Shown here piece after piece: positions 1-7,303 of a stretch of DNA of 9,280 nucleotides. Both the position numbers and the translations under genes were made by a program. Location: assembly GCA_026786335.1 (NCBI GenBank), contig JAJAYG010000249.1, positions 1 through 9,280 on the forward strand, given 5' to 3'. Under the pieces are notes generated by a model. It saw only the letters and a program-made list of their open reading frames with translations. It did no database searches and was not told where the DNA came from. Within the stretch, counting starts at the first letter, position 1, and every line of letters starts with the position of its first letter. This DNA is from Chitinophagales bacterium (GTDB lineage: Bacteria > Bacteroidota > Bacteroidia > Chitinophagales > UBA10324).

Positions 1-1
1 A

Positions 2-835
2 CCTTACCCTATTATTTATTTACATGGAGGTCCAGGTGGTTTTATTACAGATAGAAATATTGCAACACTTTCTCCTCTTGCTGCAAATGGATTTGATGTT
101 TACCTCTATGATCAAATTGGCAGCGGGCATTCTTCTCACCTGAAAAACATTTCTGATTATACCGCTCTGCGACATGAAAATGATTTGGAAGAAATTGTAA
201 AACAAATCGGTAAGGAGAAAGTAATTCTCATTGCGCAATCGTGGGGAGCAATTTTAGCAGCGATGTTTGTTGCTGACCATCCTGAACAAGTTGCAAAAAT
301 TATTTTCACTTCACCCGGCCCCATTCAACCTGTGATCAGTAATTTATCGCAAACAAAAATCCCTGACAGCATTCAACTGCGATTACCGATGAGTACCAAT
401 GCGGAAGCGAATAGAAAACTCATGAACCTTAGAATGAGATGTGCAATCTATTTTGCAAGTGCATTCGGAATAAAACTGGTTCCTGAAAAAGAAGCCGATG
501 ATTTTGAAACTTACCTCACCAATGGAACAAACAAATCAGTAGTATGCGATACAGCAAATGCTTTGAAGGCAGAAGGCGGTGGTGGATTTTATGTTTCAAT
601 CATTACGGTAAACAGTTTTGGTGAAATGAAAAACCCGCGCCCTGCATTAAAAAATTCTGCAATACCCATATTGGTAATGAAAGGTGAATGCGACAATCAA
701 AAGTGGGGAGCTACGAATGAATACTTACAACTTTTTCCTAACCGTGTTTTTAAATTGATACCGAATGCAGGGCATGCGATTGCCATTGAACAACCGGAGA
801 TTTATTTGAAAACTATCGAGGAGTTTTTGAATTAA
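2..835 (+). CDS. Alpha/beta hydrolase, prolyl iminopeptidase-like (S33), 5' partial
   Basis: The reading frame is open from the window edge, so the N-terminus is missing and 277 residues are visible. The oxyanion-hole motif HGGPGG is at visible residues 8-13. It is followed by DQIGSGHS, the counterpart of DQRGSGRS in prolyl iminopeptidases. The nucleophile elbow AQSWGA puts the catalytic Ser at residue 80 (codon 239-241). An Asp in GECDNQ (about 231) and a His in NAGHAIA (258) complete the triad. The HGGPG plus QSWG combination is typical of MEROPS S33 proline iminopeptidases and related cytoplasmic hydrolases. No signal peptide can be judged. A start at the TTG at 185 would drop the oxyanion motif, so the real start lies left of the window. 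The substrate may be an N-terminal proline peptide or a small ester or amide. The family call is firm, the exact activity is not. It converges with the beta-lactamase-family gene, the two stop codons overlapping. Confidence 0.85.
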   Translation, partial: PYPIIYLHGGPGGFITDRNIATLSPLAANGFDVYLYDQIGSGHSSHLKNISDYTALRHENDLEEIVKQIGKEKVILIAQSWGAILAAMFVADHPEQVAKIIFTSPGPIQPVISNLSQTKIPDSIQLRLPMSTNAEANRKLMNLRMRCAIYFASAFGIKLVPEKEADDFETYLTNGTNKSVVCDTANALKAEGGGGFYVSIITVNSFGEMKNPRPALKNSAIPILVMKGECDNQKWGATNEYLQLFPNRVFKLIPNAGHAIAIEQPEIYLKTIEEFLN

Positions 836-2310
836 TCTCTTACCAGCCACCCCGCAATTTTATATGCCATGAGTTCAATATTCATATACTCATTATTCGA
901 GAGGATAATCAACGAAGTTTCTTCATCTAAAAAATGTACAATGAATGTGGTGTACCCCGGCCAACTACCGGAATGGTATGCTACTTTATGTTTAGAACTG
1001 TCGCTTGCTTGCAGCTCCCATCCATAACCATAATTATTATACTCTCTCTTAGAATCTGTGTGATCTAAAAATGCTTTTGACATTGCAGATTCATTTAAAA
1101 TAGAATTTTTTCTGAGGCACTCTTCCCATTTTGCGAGATCAAGGATATTTGAGTTAACAGTTCCATCGCCGGTAATTGCATCCATGTAAATCACATAACT
1201 ATAATCACTCAATTGATCAGGAATTACATATGCCTTCAAACTATCAGAGTATACGTGGCCAAAAGCATAGTTGTCAATTAATTCACCTGTAACTCTTCTT
1301 GTATTGTAAACTCTTGTATCTTTCATTTCTAATGGTTGAAAAATATTTTTCGAAAGAAAATTTGCATAACTCATTCCAGAAACACGTTCAATAATCAATG
1401 ACAACATCGCATAACCCGTATTGCTGTATTCAAATTTTTTACCGGGTGCAAACTGAAGTTTAGGATGATATTGTTTAAATAAAGTTGCAAGATCGCTGTT
1501 GGTAACAAATTTAGTTTTGTCCCAATGCTCTTCAAGCAATTCTTCATATTCGGTAATACCCGACGTATGGTCCAAAAAATTTTCAATTGTAACATTATCG
1601 TAAGGAAGTTCAGGAATAAATTTCTGAATATTGTCATGAATGCTGAGTTTCCCCTGCTCCTGTAAAATCAAAATTGCAGTAGCTGTAAATTGTTTGCTGC
1701 ATGAAGCCAATTCGAACATAGAGCTGTCATTTAATTTTCTCTTACTTTCATAGTCAGCATAGCCAAAACAATTTTGATAAATCGTTTTCCCGTTCCTGAT
1801 GGCCAACATACAGCCATTGAAAACGCCGAGAGCATTCTTGATCTGCATCATGCTGTCAATCTTAAATGTCACCACAGCATCTGAAAGCTTTTGTGAAGGA
1901 TCAGTGCTTAACGCATAATCAAAATGTGGCGAAGAAGCACTAAGCCCGATGATTTTAAATTTACTTGAAATGGCAAAGCCCATTTTGTATTCTTCGGTTG
2001 TGTCCTTTTCGTATTTCAAAAATGCTTTTGCATATCCACCCGGTGTAAATTTTATTGAAGAAATTTTAACCCTGCCAAAAATTTCAAATTGAATTCCATA
2101 TGCTTCCTTTATCCGGTTTTCAGTGAATAATGTTTTCATTAAACCGCCCATGCATTCATGCATCTGCTTATAGTTTTGATTGTTGTATCCTTCAAAGTAC
2201 CTCTGAAGAAGCTCGGTCTTTTCCTTGTCACCTGTGTCTTGTGCGAAGGAAATTTTACTAAAACAAATTATGATAATGGCACATAAAACAAATTGAGAAA
2301 TTATTTTCAT
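832..2310 (-). CDS. Exported serine hydrolase, beta-lactamase class C / AmpC-like family
   Basis: A 492-residue protein with an N-terminal signal peptide: a Lys, then a hydrophobic core at about 6-20, ending in SFA|QD, probable signal peptidase I cleavage after Ala23. Residues about 30-128 form a small alpha+beta module with a DUF3887/NTF2-like look (YFEGYNNQNY at the start). Residues about 145-490 are a beta-lactamase/transpeptidase-like domain. The SxxK motif is S203-C-S-K206 in FELASCSKQFTA, the YxN motif is Y295-S-N297, and the third motif is H446-S-G448 in place of KTG. LDHTSGI (247-252) and GYGWEL (428-433) are also typical of this family. Members act in the periplasm or at the surface as DD-peptidases, esterases or D-amino acid peptidases, and the HxG motif argues against assuming antibiotic resistance. 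The ATG at 2308-2310 is supported by the signal peptide directly after it. A 175-bp gap separates it from the pseudouridine synthase gene upstream, so it may have its own promoter, but I see no clear one. Confidence 0.9.
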   Translation of the reverse strand: MKIISQFVLCAIIIICFSKISFAQDTGDKEKTELLQRYFEGYNNQNYKQMHECMGGLMKTLFTENRIKEAYGIQFEIFGRVKISSIKFTPGGYAKAFLKYEKDTTEEYKMGFAISSKFKIIGLSASSPHFDYALSTDPSQKLSDAVVTFKIDSMMQIKNALGVFNGCMLAIRNGKTIYQNCFGYADYESKRKLNDSSMFELASCSKQFTATAILILQEQGKLSIHDNIQKFIPELPYDNVTIENFLDHTSGITEYEELLEEHWDKTKFVTNSDLATLFKQYHPKLQFAPGKKFEYSNTGYAMLSLIIERVSGMSYANFLSKNIFQPLEMKDTRVYNTRRVTGELIDNYAFGHVYSDSLKAYVIPDQLSDYSYVIYMDAITGDGTVNSNILDLAKWEECLRKNSILNESAMSKAFLDHTDSKREYNNYGYGWELQASDSSKHKVAYHSGSWPGYTTFIVHFLDEETSLIILSNNEYMNIELMAYKIAGWLVRD

Positions 2311-2485
2311 TCGGATTAAATTTTTAAAAAATGCTTTCGGGCTGAAGATAACCGAATCAATTTTACGAATATGATATGCCGCATTGCATGCTTAATATTC
2401 ATAAATTCTCCTGCTGATAAGAACAGAAATTATTATGGCTTCACAGAATCCTTTCAGAAAACAAAAAAGAAGTTTAATAACTGTT
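2311..2485. other. Intergenic region between the pseudouridine synthase and beta-lactamase-family genes
   Basis: 175 bases without a supported gene. Its right part is A-rich (2459-2475) and its left part contains GCTTTCGGG (2333-2341). It must carry either the promoter of the beta-lactamase-family gene or read-through from the pseudouridine synthase gene. I see no clear promoter, terminator hairpin or RNA. Confidence 0.5.
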
Positions 2486-3511
2486 TCACTTCTTCACATA
2501 CCCTCTCCACTTCTCAATTACATTTTCGAAATCTTCGGGCAATGGTGAGTCGAAGAAAACTTCTTTCTTAGTTGCAGGATGAATGAAGCCAAGTGATTTT
2601 GCATGCAGTGCATGGCGCGGAATTATTTGCAAACAATTTTCTACAAACTGTTTGTACTTCGTGTAAACTGTTCCTTTCACAATCTTATCACCTCCATAAG
2701 TTTCATCATTAAAAACAGGGTGACCAATGTATTTCATGTGAGCGCGTATCTGGTGGGTTCTTCCGGTTTCTAAAATACACTCTACTAATGTTACATAGGA
2801 GAATCGCTCGATTACTTTGTAATGCGTGATTGCTTCTTTGCCATAATCACCGTCGGGAAAAACATCCATCACCTTTCTGTTTTTCAAACTTCTTCCAATG
2901 TTGCCTGTTACAGTTCCTTCCTCTTCCTTAAAATCTCCCCATACCAATGCAACATACTTTCGTTGAATTGTGTGCTCTGCAAACTGTCGCTGTAAATAGT
3001 TGAGAGCAAAATCATTCTTGGCAACCACTAAAAGTCCGCTGGTGTTTTTATCAATGCGGTGCACAAGACCCGGACGAAAAGCATTCTTTGGTTTTGCCGG
3101 AAGATTTTCAAAATGAAAAAGTAATCCGTTCACCATAGTGCCTGTAAAATTTCCTGCACCGGGATGTACCACTAAACCGGGTTGCTTGTTAATGATGAGC
3201 AGGTTCTCATCTTCATAAAAAATATTGAGCGGAATATTTTCTGCAAGAAGATCATGTTCAATTTTCGGGTACGCAAGCATGATTACAATTTCATCGAGCG
3301 GGCGCACTTTGTAGTTTGACTTTACTGTATCGCCATTCACCAAAATTTTTTCTTCATTCGCTGCATTCTGAATTTTGCTGCGGCTGATGTTTTCAATTCT
3401 GTTCAATAAAAATTTATCGATGCGCAGCGGTTGCTGTCCTTTGTCAACCACAAAGCGAAAATGCTCAAACAACTCATCGTCAACAGCGGGCAAATCAATC
3501 TCTTCAATCAT
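2486..3511 (-). CDS. rluD: 23S rRNA pseudouridine synthase, RluA/RluD family
   Basis: A 341-residue cytoplasmic enzyme that converts specific uridines in large-subunit rRNA to pseudouridine. An N-terminal S4 RNA-binding domain spans about residues 18-80 (LRIDKFLLNRI, then ILVNGDTV). The catalytic domain starts with INKQPGLVVHPG (107-118). The active-site motif HRIDKNTSGLLV (151-162) carries the catalytic Asp154. The third conserved block, ETGRTHQIRAHM, is at 248-259, and HALHAKSLGF near 300-309 completes the family pattern. Length and the S4 domain fit RluD, which modifies helix 69, better than the shorter RluA. RluC-like specificity cannot be excluded, so the symbol is a family-level assignment. 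The ATG at 3509-3511 follows an A-rich leader (CCAAATAAAAAAG), normal for Bacteroidetes. A 97-bp gap containing a heptamer repeat separates it from the small hypothetical gene upstream. It ends in TGA and I see no clear terminator after it. Confidence 0.92.
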   Translation of the reverse strand: MIEEIDLPAVDDELFEHFRFVVDKGQQPLRIDKFLLNRIENISRSKIQNAANEEKILVNGDTVKSNYKVRPLDEIVIMLAYPKIEHDLLAENIPLNIFYEDENLLIINKQPGLVVHPGAGNFTGTMVNGLLFHFENLPAKPKNAFRPGLVHRIDKNTSGLLVVAKNDFALNYLQRQFAEHTIQRKYVALVWGDFKEEEGTVTGNIGRSLKNRKVMDVFPDGDYGKEAITHYKVIERFSYVTLVECILETGRTHQIRAHMKYIGHPVFNDETYGGDKIVKGTVYTKYKQFVENCLQIIPRHALHAKSLGFIHPATKKEVFFDSPLPEDFENVIEKWRGYVKK

Positions 3512-3582
3512 CTTTTTTATTTGGCAACATTAAAACTGGAATCAACAGTATAACTTATGTTCTACAACTGCTGCTAACATTT

Positions 3583-3610
3583 CTAATTCCTAATTCATAA
3601 TTCTCAATTT
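3583..3610. repeat. Degenerate TAATTC heptamer tandem repeat
   Basis: Four consecutive 7-base units lie in the gap between the pseudouridine synthase gene and the small hypothetical gene: ctaattc, ctaattc, ataattc, tcaattt. The first two are identical, the third differs at one base and the last is decayed. From memory, similar short AT-rich aattac/taattc arrays occur in intergenic regions of Bacteroidetes genomes, but this is not verified here. The array overlaps the last two bases of the stop codon of the upstream gene. It does not form a hairpin and I assign it no function. Confidence 0.5.
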
Positions 3611-4013
3611 ATTTAATCATCACTCCCCTCTTTTCAATCACAGGTACTTTGGTAAAATTATTCTCCACAACACTTTCAGTTACAAACACAAATCGTTTGT
3701 CGTATAAAACACCTTTGTTCCAAAAGCTGACCCAGAATTCGTTGTTGATGCCAAAAAGTTTTTCTTCGATGAGTTCAATCTTCACAAATTCTTTCCCCGG
3801 AATTTTTTCCCAGAAATGCCGGAGTGTAGAAGTTTTTACATTCCGGCCTGCTAAATTTCCGTAACCATTTGAGCTCACGAGCACACCTTCGAGCGCATCA
3901 TCTTTCATATTCACGAGGTAAACTCCCCATTCGGGCTCCTGCAAAATATTTTCTTCGGGAATAATTGCAATCGCAACGTCCTCCACTTTTTCCATAATGA
4001 TGTCTTTGATCAT
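3609..4013 (-). CDS. Small conserved hypothetical protein between lipB and the pseudouridine synthase gene
   Basis: 134 residues from the chosen ATG (4011-4013), no signal peptide and no membrane segment, so probably cytoplasmic. I do not recognise an experimentally characterised family. The sequence resembles a Bacteroidetes-restricted hypothetical family that, from memory, is sometimes labelled phenylalanyl-tRNA synthetase subunit alpha. That label is surely wrong, since no class II synthetase motif is present and the protein is far too short. Visible blocks are WGVYLVNMKDDALEGVLVSSNGYG, broken by charged turns, then STLRHFWEKIP and EFWVSFWNKG..YDKRFVFV, suggesting a compact mostly beta fold. 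The frame stays open to 4046, overlapping lipB. The ATG at 4013 is preferred because it starts 11 bases after the lipB TAA behind an A-rich leader; a further ATG six codons later is also possible. The tight spacing implies co-transcription with lipB. It ends in TAA. Confidence 0.8.
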   Translation of the reverse strand: MIKDIIMEKVEDVAIAIIPEENILQEPEWGVYLVNMKDDALEGVLVSSNGYGNLAGRNVKTSTLRHFWEKIPGKEFVKIELIEEKLFGINNEFWVSFWNKGVLYDKRFVFVTESVVENNFTKVPVIEKRGVMIK

Positions 4014-4024
4014 GTTTGTTTTTT

Positions 4025-4759
4025 TTATTCTGTAATCAAATCGCAATTATATAGCTCAGCGAAATGATGGCTGAGTCTTCCTTTTACTTCATTCATATCC
4101 AATTCTCTTCCCAATTCTTTTTGCATGGAGGTAACTCCCTTGTTGCCGATGCCACAAGGAACAATGAAGTTGAAATATTTTAAATCGGCATTTACATTAA
4201 AAGCAAAACCATGCATGGTTACCCAGCGGCTGCAGCGAACACCAATGGCGCAAATTTTTCGTGCACGAGATGGAGATTGCGAATCGAGCCACACGCCGGT
4301 TTCACCTGCCGATCTGCCGGCGGTAATTCCATATTCTTTCAAAGTTAAAATCACTGACTCTTCCATCAGTCGCAAATATTTTCCAATGTCGGTAAAGAAA
4401 AAATCAAGATCGAGAATCGGATAACCAACAATTTGCCCCGGACCGTGATATGTAATATCTCCGCCACGGTTAATTTTGAAAAATGAAATTCCTTTTTCTT
4501 TCATCGTCACTTCATTAATCAGCAGATGTTTCATTGATCCGCTCTTACCTAAAGTATAAACATGAGGATGCTCACAAAAAATGAGGTAATGTTTTTGCAA
4601 AAGTTCGTGATCGGGATTTGTGCGATGATCAATCTTTCTTTGAATCACTTCACTGAATAATTTTTCCTGAAGATCCCATGCAGCTTGATAGTCAATCATA
4701 CCAAGGTCAATAAAATTCACCAGTGGTTTAATCTTAATTTCAGTTGCTGTTTCGCTCAT
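4025..4759 (-). CDS. lipB: Lipoyl(octanoyl) transferase LipB
   Basis: Transfers octanoate from acyl carrier protein to the lipoyl-domain lysine of pyruvate and 2-oxoglutarate dehydrogenases and the glycine cleavage H protein, the first step of endogenous lipoate assembly, in the cytoplasm. From the chosen start the protein has 244 residues. The signature RGGDITYHGPGQ is at 98-109. The catalytic Lys168 lies in RKICAIGVR and the catalytic Cys202 in VPCGIG, matching the Lys/Cys acyltransferase pair known for the family. HGFAFNVNADL (183-193) is also conserved. The frame extends to a TTG at 4792, but the ATG at 4757-4759 is preferred: it gives a normal N-terminus before the conserved FIDLGMIDYQAAWDLQ block. 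It is followed 11 bases later by the small hypothetical gene. An 85-bp gap separates it from the DUF1361 gene upstream. I see no obvious terminator there. Confidence 0.95.
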   Translation of the reverse strand: MSETATEIKIKPLVNFIDLGMIDYQAAWDLQEKLFSEVIQRKIDHRTNPDHELLQKHYLIFCEHPHVYTLGKSGSMKHLLINEVTMKEKGISFFKINRGGDITYHGPGQIVGYPILDLDFFFTDIGKYLRLMEESVILTLKEYGITAGRSAGETGVWLDSQSPSRARKICAIGVRCSRWVTMHGFAFNVNADLKYFNFIVPCGIGNKGVTSMQKELGRELDMNEVKGRLSHHFAELYNCDLITE

Positions 4760-4844
4760 GATTCTGTTGATGTGCAATGATAACCAATGCAATGCTAAAT
4801 TAGTTTGCTTTCGGGGAATGAAGTTTTTTAAGAATCTCTGTTCA

Positions 4845-5531
4845 TCACAATGCCATTCGATCAGGGATTTTGATAATCACTTTTACGGTTAAATAACCCA
4901 GCAGTAGAAAAACAGAATACAATATCGTCATCCCAATCATTTCAATGCGTAACATGTGATCGCTAAAATGTGAGAAGATATCGAAGATGACTCTTACAGG
5001 ATTGGCAACTACATCCCAGCTGTTTAACCGAACATATCTTCCAATGTAAATTCCCAGACCGCCCGAAAAAATCATAAATGAAGCAAACATCCACGCTACA
5101 AAACGATTTGCCTGTTTACGAATTAAGCTTTGTATTTCGAGCAATGAAATGAATCCAAGAATTAAACCTGTCCATGCAAATGAAAGAATTAACACAAGAT
5201 CAAACCAAAGCGGAATGTTTTGCTTTTCTTTCAAATGCAAAAGATCGGTGAGCATGTAAGGTGAATTTGGCCAGAAGAAAAACCAAACAACCAGCAGCAG
5301 CTATGCAATCCATTTTCTTTTCATTACCACAAACGAAACAGGCAGATACATGCTGATGAGGTAAGGCACCCAGGCAAGAAATAAATTCCAGATGAAGTAG
5401 GAATAGTTTTGTTTATGTGTTAGCCAAATGCGAATTAGCTCCAATGCACATGCGAAGAGCGACGATAAGAGAAGAATAAAAGTGATTTCAATTCTCTCTG
5501 CCAAATATTTGTGTTTGATATTATCAAGCAT
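4845..5531 (-). pseudogene. DUF1361-type membrane protein interrupted by an in-frame TAG
   Basis: Two open stretches, 5301-5531 and 4845-5255, lie in the same reading frame and join across one amber codon at 5301-5303 (codon 77 of 228). Between the TAG and the next ATG the frame reads LLLVVWFFFWPNSPY and runs straight into MLTDLLHL. The PNSPY-MLTDLLHL block, the NLFLAWVPYL segment before it, WFDLVLILSFAWTGL and IGRYVRLNSWD after it match the predicted integral membrane family DUF1361, whose usual length is about 220 residues, the length of the joined frame. About six membrane segments are visible (14-35, 46-66, 75-88, near 107-131, 144-164, 197-219). The function of the family is unknown. The ATG at 5529-5531 lies 33 bases after the ABC membrane gene, so it probably shares its transcript. 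The TAG is either a real nonsense mutation or a base error. No shift of frame is needed. Confidence 0.8.
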
Positions 5532-5564
5532 GGTGATTCTGATTTGGTATAATGAAAAAATAAT

Positions 5565-6674
5565 TTACTCTTCTTCAATTGCTTCAAACTGATGAAACCA
5601 TTTTGCAAATGAAAACATGATGAAACCAGTTGCAGCAATAAAAATAATGAGATACGCACTGAATAAGATGAGAAAGAATGAAGCTGCAGCAACGATTGAA
5701 ACAGTGATCATATAATTTTCCATGTCACCTATTGATCGATAGAGGAGTGAATGTAAAAGCAAGAGAAACAAGACACCGAAAATAATGAGTACAGGAAAGT
5801 CAATCAGAACAATGTGTTCTGGCACTGTTCTCACAAGCACAACAAATTCAGGTGAGAGTAAAAGCAGATAAACTATTACGAGCGTAATAAATCTTCTGAA
5901 GTTTGAAACAGGAAATGCTCTCGTGAAATTGAGGTAAGTGATTTCAAATTTTCTGAACTCAAAAACAATAACACAATGACCGACCAATGCAAACATAAAT
6001 CCAAGCATCGCCACTCTAAAATCATAATGATCTAATTGAAACCCGCTGAAGAACGCCATCATTGCAAGCAAGGAAAATGTTTTTGTTACAATCAGCGGAT
6101 TCCTCAAATTGTTAAGCGCATGGAAAATATAGAACAGCGGCAAAGATTTTTTAATTTTGAATGAAGGAAACCAATTGAAACTAATCCATTTCTTGTTAGG
6201 ATGAAAAATGGCATTTTTGATGAACATCCCGCCGGCATAACAAACAAGTAAGTGATAAAATAAAATTAAAAGTGCCTCTCCAATTCTTCCTTGAGAAAAT
6301 GCAACCCCTTCGATAAAAACCGAATACACCAGAACAGGCAGATACATTTTTACAAGAACAAAAGATGTTTGTAACAACAACTCACTCTTTTTTAAACAAG
6401 CCGAAACAAAAAGAAATTGCTGATCGGGTTCGCTTATTTTCTTAAATACAAACTGAACACTCTTGCCTGCATACAGAGACCATATTAGCATTACTACCAA
6501 TAAGAGTGAAGGAGATTCAAGAGTTGCGTTGATGAGTGAAAGGTGATAGCCAATAATCTGTGAGCCTTCAACAATTCCAAACATGAGGAAAAAAACAAAA
6601 AGTAAAACCCCAAAATGCCTTTGGTAAAAAGGGAGCACCCATACTTTGTTAAAAATCAGACTGACCTGTTTCAT
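5565..6674 (-). CDS. Multi-pass membrane protein, probable ABC transporter permease subunit
   Basis: A 369-residue very hydrophobic protein with roughly 9-10 predicted membrane segments (about 21-36, 56-70, 107-126, 133-152, 197-212, 220-238, 262-282, 290-312, 322-353) and an acidic C-terminus (EAIEEE). I recognise no specific permease signature. The assignment as ABC permease rests on the gene position: its ATG overlaps the TGA of the ATPase gene as ATGA (6671-6674), the usual sign of translational coupling between an ATPase and its membrane partner. A soluble loop between about 153 and 196 (NKKWISFNWFPSFKIKK) may hold the coupling helix. The protein fits the broad group of Bacteroidetes ABC-2-like exporters of unknown cargo. 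It ends in TAA, 33 bases before the DUF1361 gene. Confidence 0.75.
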   Translation of the reverse strand: MKQVSLIFNKVWVLPFYQRHFGVLLFVFFLMFGIVEGSQIIGYHLSLINATLESPSLLLVVMLIWSLYAGKSVQFVFKKISEPDQQFLFVSACLKKSELLLQTSFVLVKMYLPVLVYSVFIEGVAFSQGRIGEALLILFYHLLVCYAGGMFIKNAIFHPNKKWISFNWFPSFKIKKSLPLFYIFHALNNLRNPLIVTKTFSLLAMMAFFSGFQLDHYDFRVAMLGFMFALVGHCVIVFEFRKFEITYLNFTRAFPVSNFRRFITLVIVYLLLLSPEFVVLVRTVPEHIVLIDFPVLIIFGVLFLLLLHSLLYRSIGDMENYMITVSIVAAASFFLILFSAYLIIFIAATGFIMFSFAKWFHQFEAIEEE

Positions 6675-7303
6675 ACAGCATGAATCATTTTATCCTGCAC
6701 CGTAACAGTTCCTGTAAAAGAAATCTTTGCATAATCAAAATCATGATGAGAAGTAATTATAAAACTTACCTTTTTTTCATAAGCAAATTCATGAATGATG
6801 GAATACACTGTTTCGACTGAAGCAGTATCAATAGTTACCAGTGGTTCATCCAATAATATCAAATCGGGTTTACCAATAAAAGCAAGAATGAGTGAAAGTT
6901 TTTTATTCATACCACTTGAGTAAGTTCCAATTGGTTGGTGAGAATAAGTATCCACCTTTAATTGCTGCATCAGGTTTTTTGTATCTGCAAAGTCGCCGTC
7001 TTTAGTCCAGATAAACAATTGAATTAATTCATCACCGGTTACAAATGAGGGATACAATGGTTCTGCCTCGGTGTAGTTTACTTTTCTTAAATAATCAATT
7101 CTGTTTTTAAGAATAGAAATATTTTTATTGAGGATTACTTCACCTTCAAACGGAATTAAGCCGGCAATCAGTTTCATCAAAGTTGTTTTGCCCGATCCGT
7201 TTTCTCCCTTGAGCCAATAGATACCATTCTCAAATTTATACCGGGGAATATCAAGCACTAAGTGCGATCCGTAATTTTTTTTAATCTCTGTGAGTTCAAT
7301 CAT
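6671..7303 (-). CDS. ABC transporter ATP-binding protein (exporter type)
   Basis: 210 residues from the ATG at 7301-7303. The frame also opens at a TTG at 7324, but MIELTEIKKNYG is a standard ABC N-terminus, so the ATG is chosen. Walker A is GENGSGKT (33-40). The signature loop is YSSGMNKK (128-135), an SSGM variant of LSGGQ seen in exporter ATPases of the drug/bacitracin (CcmA-like) group. Walker B is LILLDEP (about 148-154) with the catalytic Glu153, and the switch His186 lies in TSHHD. At the Q-loop (NYTEAEPLYPS, about 76-86) Gln is replaced by Glu, also common in that group. It binds and hydrolyses ATP at the inner face of the cytoplasmic membrane to drive the adjacent permease. Its TGA overlaps the permease start. 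A terminator at 7371-7405 separates it from the isomerase gene upstream, so transcription probably begins in 7304-7370, where I see no convincing promoter match. Confidence 0.92.
   Translation of the reverse strand: MIELTEIKKNYGSHLVLDIPRYKFENGIYWLKGENGSGKTTLMKLIAGLIPFEGEVILNKNISILKNRIDYLRKVNYTEAEPLYPSFVTGDELIQLFIWTKDGDFADTKNLMQQLKVDTYSHQPIGTYSSGMNKKLSLILAFIGKPDLILLDEPLVTIDTASVETVYSIIHEFAYEKKVSFIITSHHDFDYAKISFTGTVTVQDKMIHAV

Noticed and set aside
20..238. 72-codon - strand frame at the left edge
   Set aside because: It lies antisense to the conserved HGGPGG and DQIGSGHS region of the hydrolase and has no recognisable features.
185..835. A 216-residue hydrolase starting at TTG 185
   Set aside because: The same frame is open to the window edge and encodes the oxyanion-hole motif upstream, so this start is internal.
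2371..2571. 66-codon + strand frame over the 3' end of the pseudouridine synthase gene
   Set aside because: It mostly overlaps the reliable - strand gene and its low-complexity translation matches nothing.
4760..4792. TTG start extending LipB by 11 residues
   Set aside because: The added residues do not belong to the family, and an ATG follows at 4759 in a normal position.
5301..5303. Reassigned TAG codon (stop-codon recoding)
   Set aside because: The T9SS sorting domain ends at TAG exactly where the family ends, no other reliable gene here contains an internal TAG, and recoding is not known to me for ordinary Bacteroidetes chromosomes.
5435..5692. 85-codon - strand frame across the permease/DUF1361 junction
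   Set aside because: It overlaps two better-supported genes in another frame, and its Ser/His-rich translation is a shadow.
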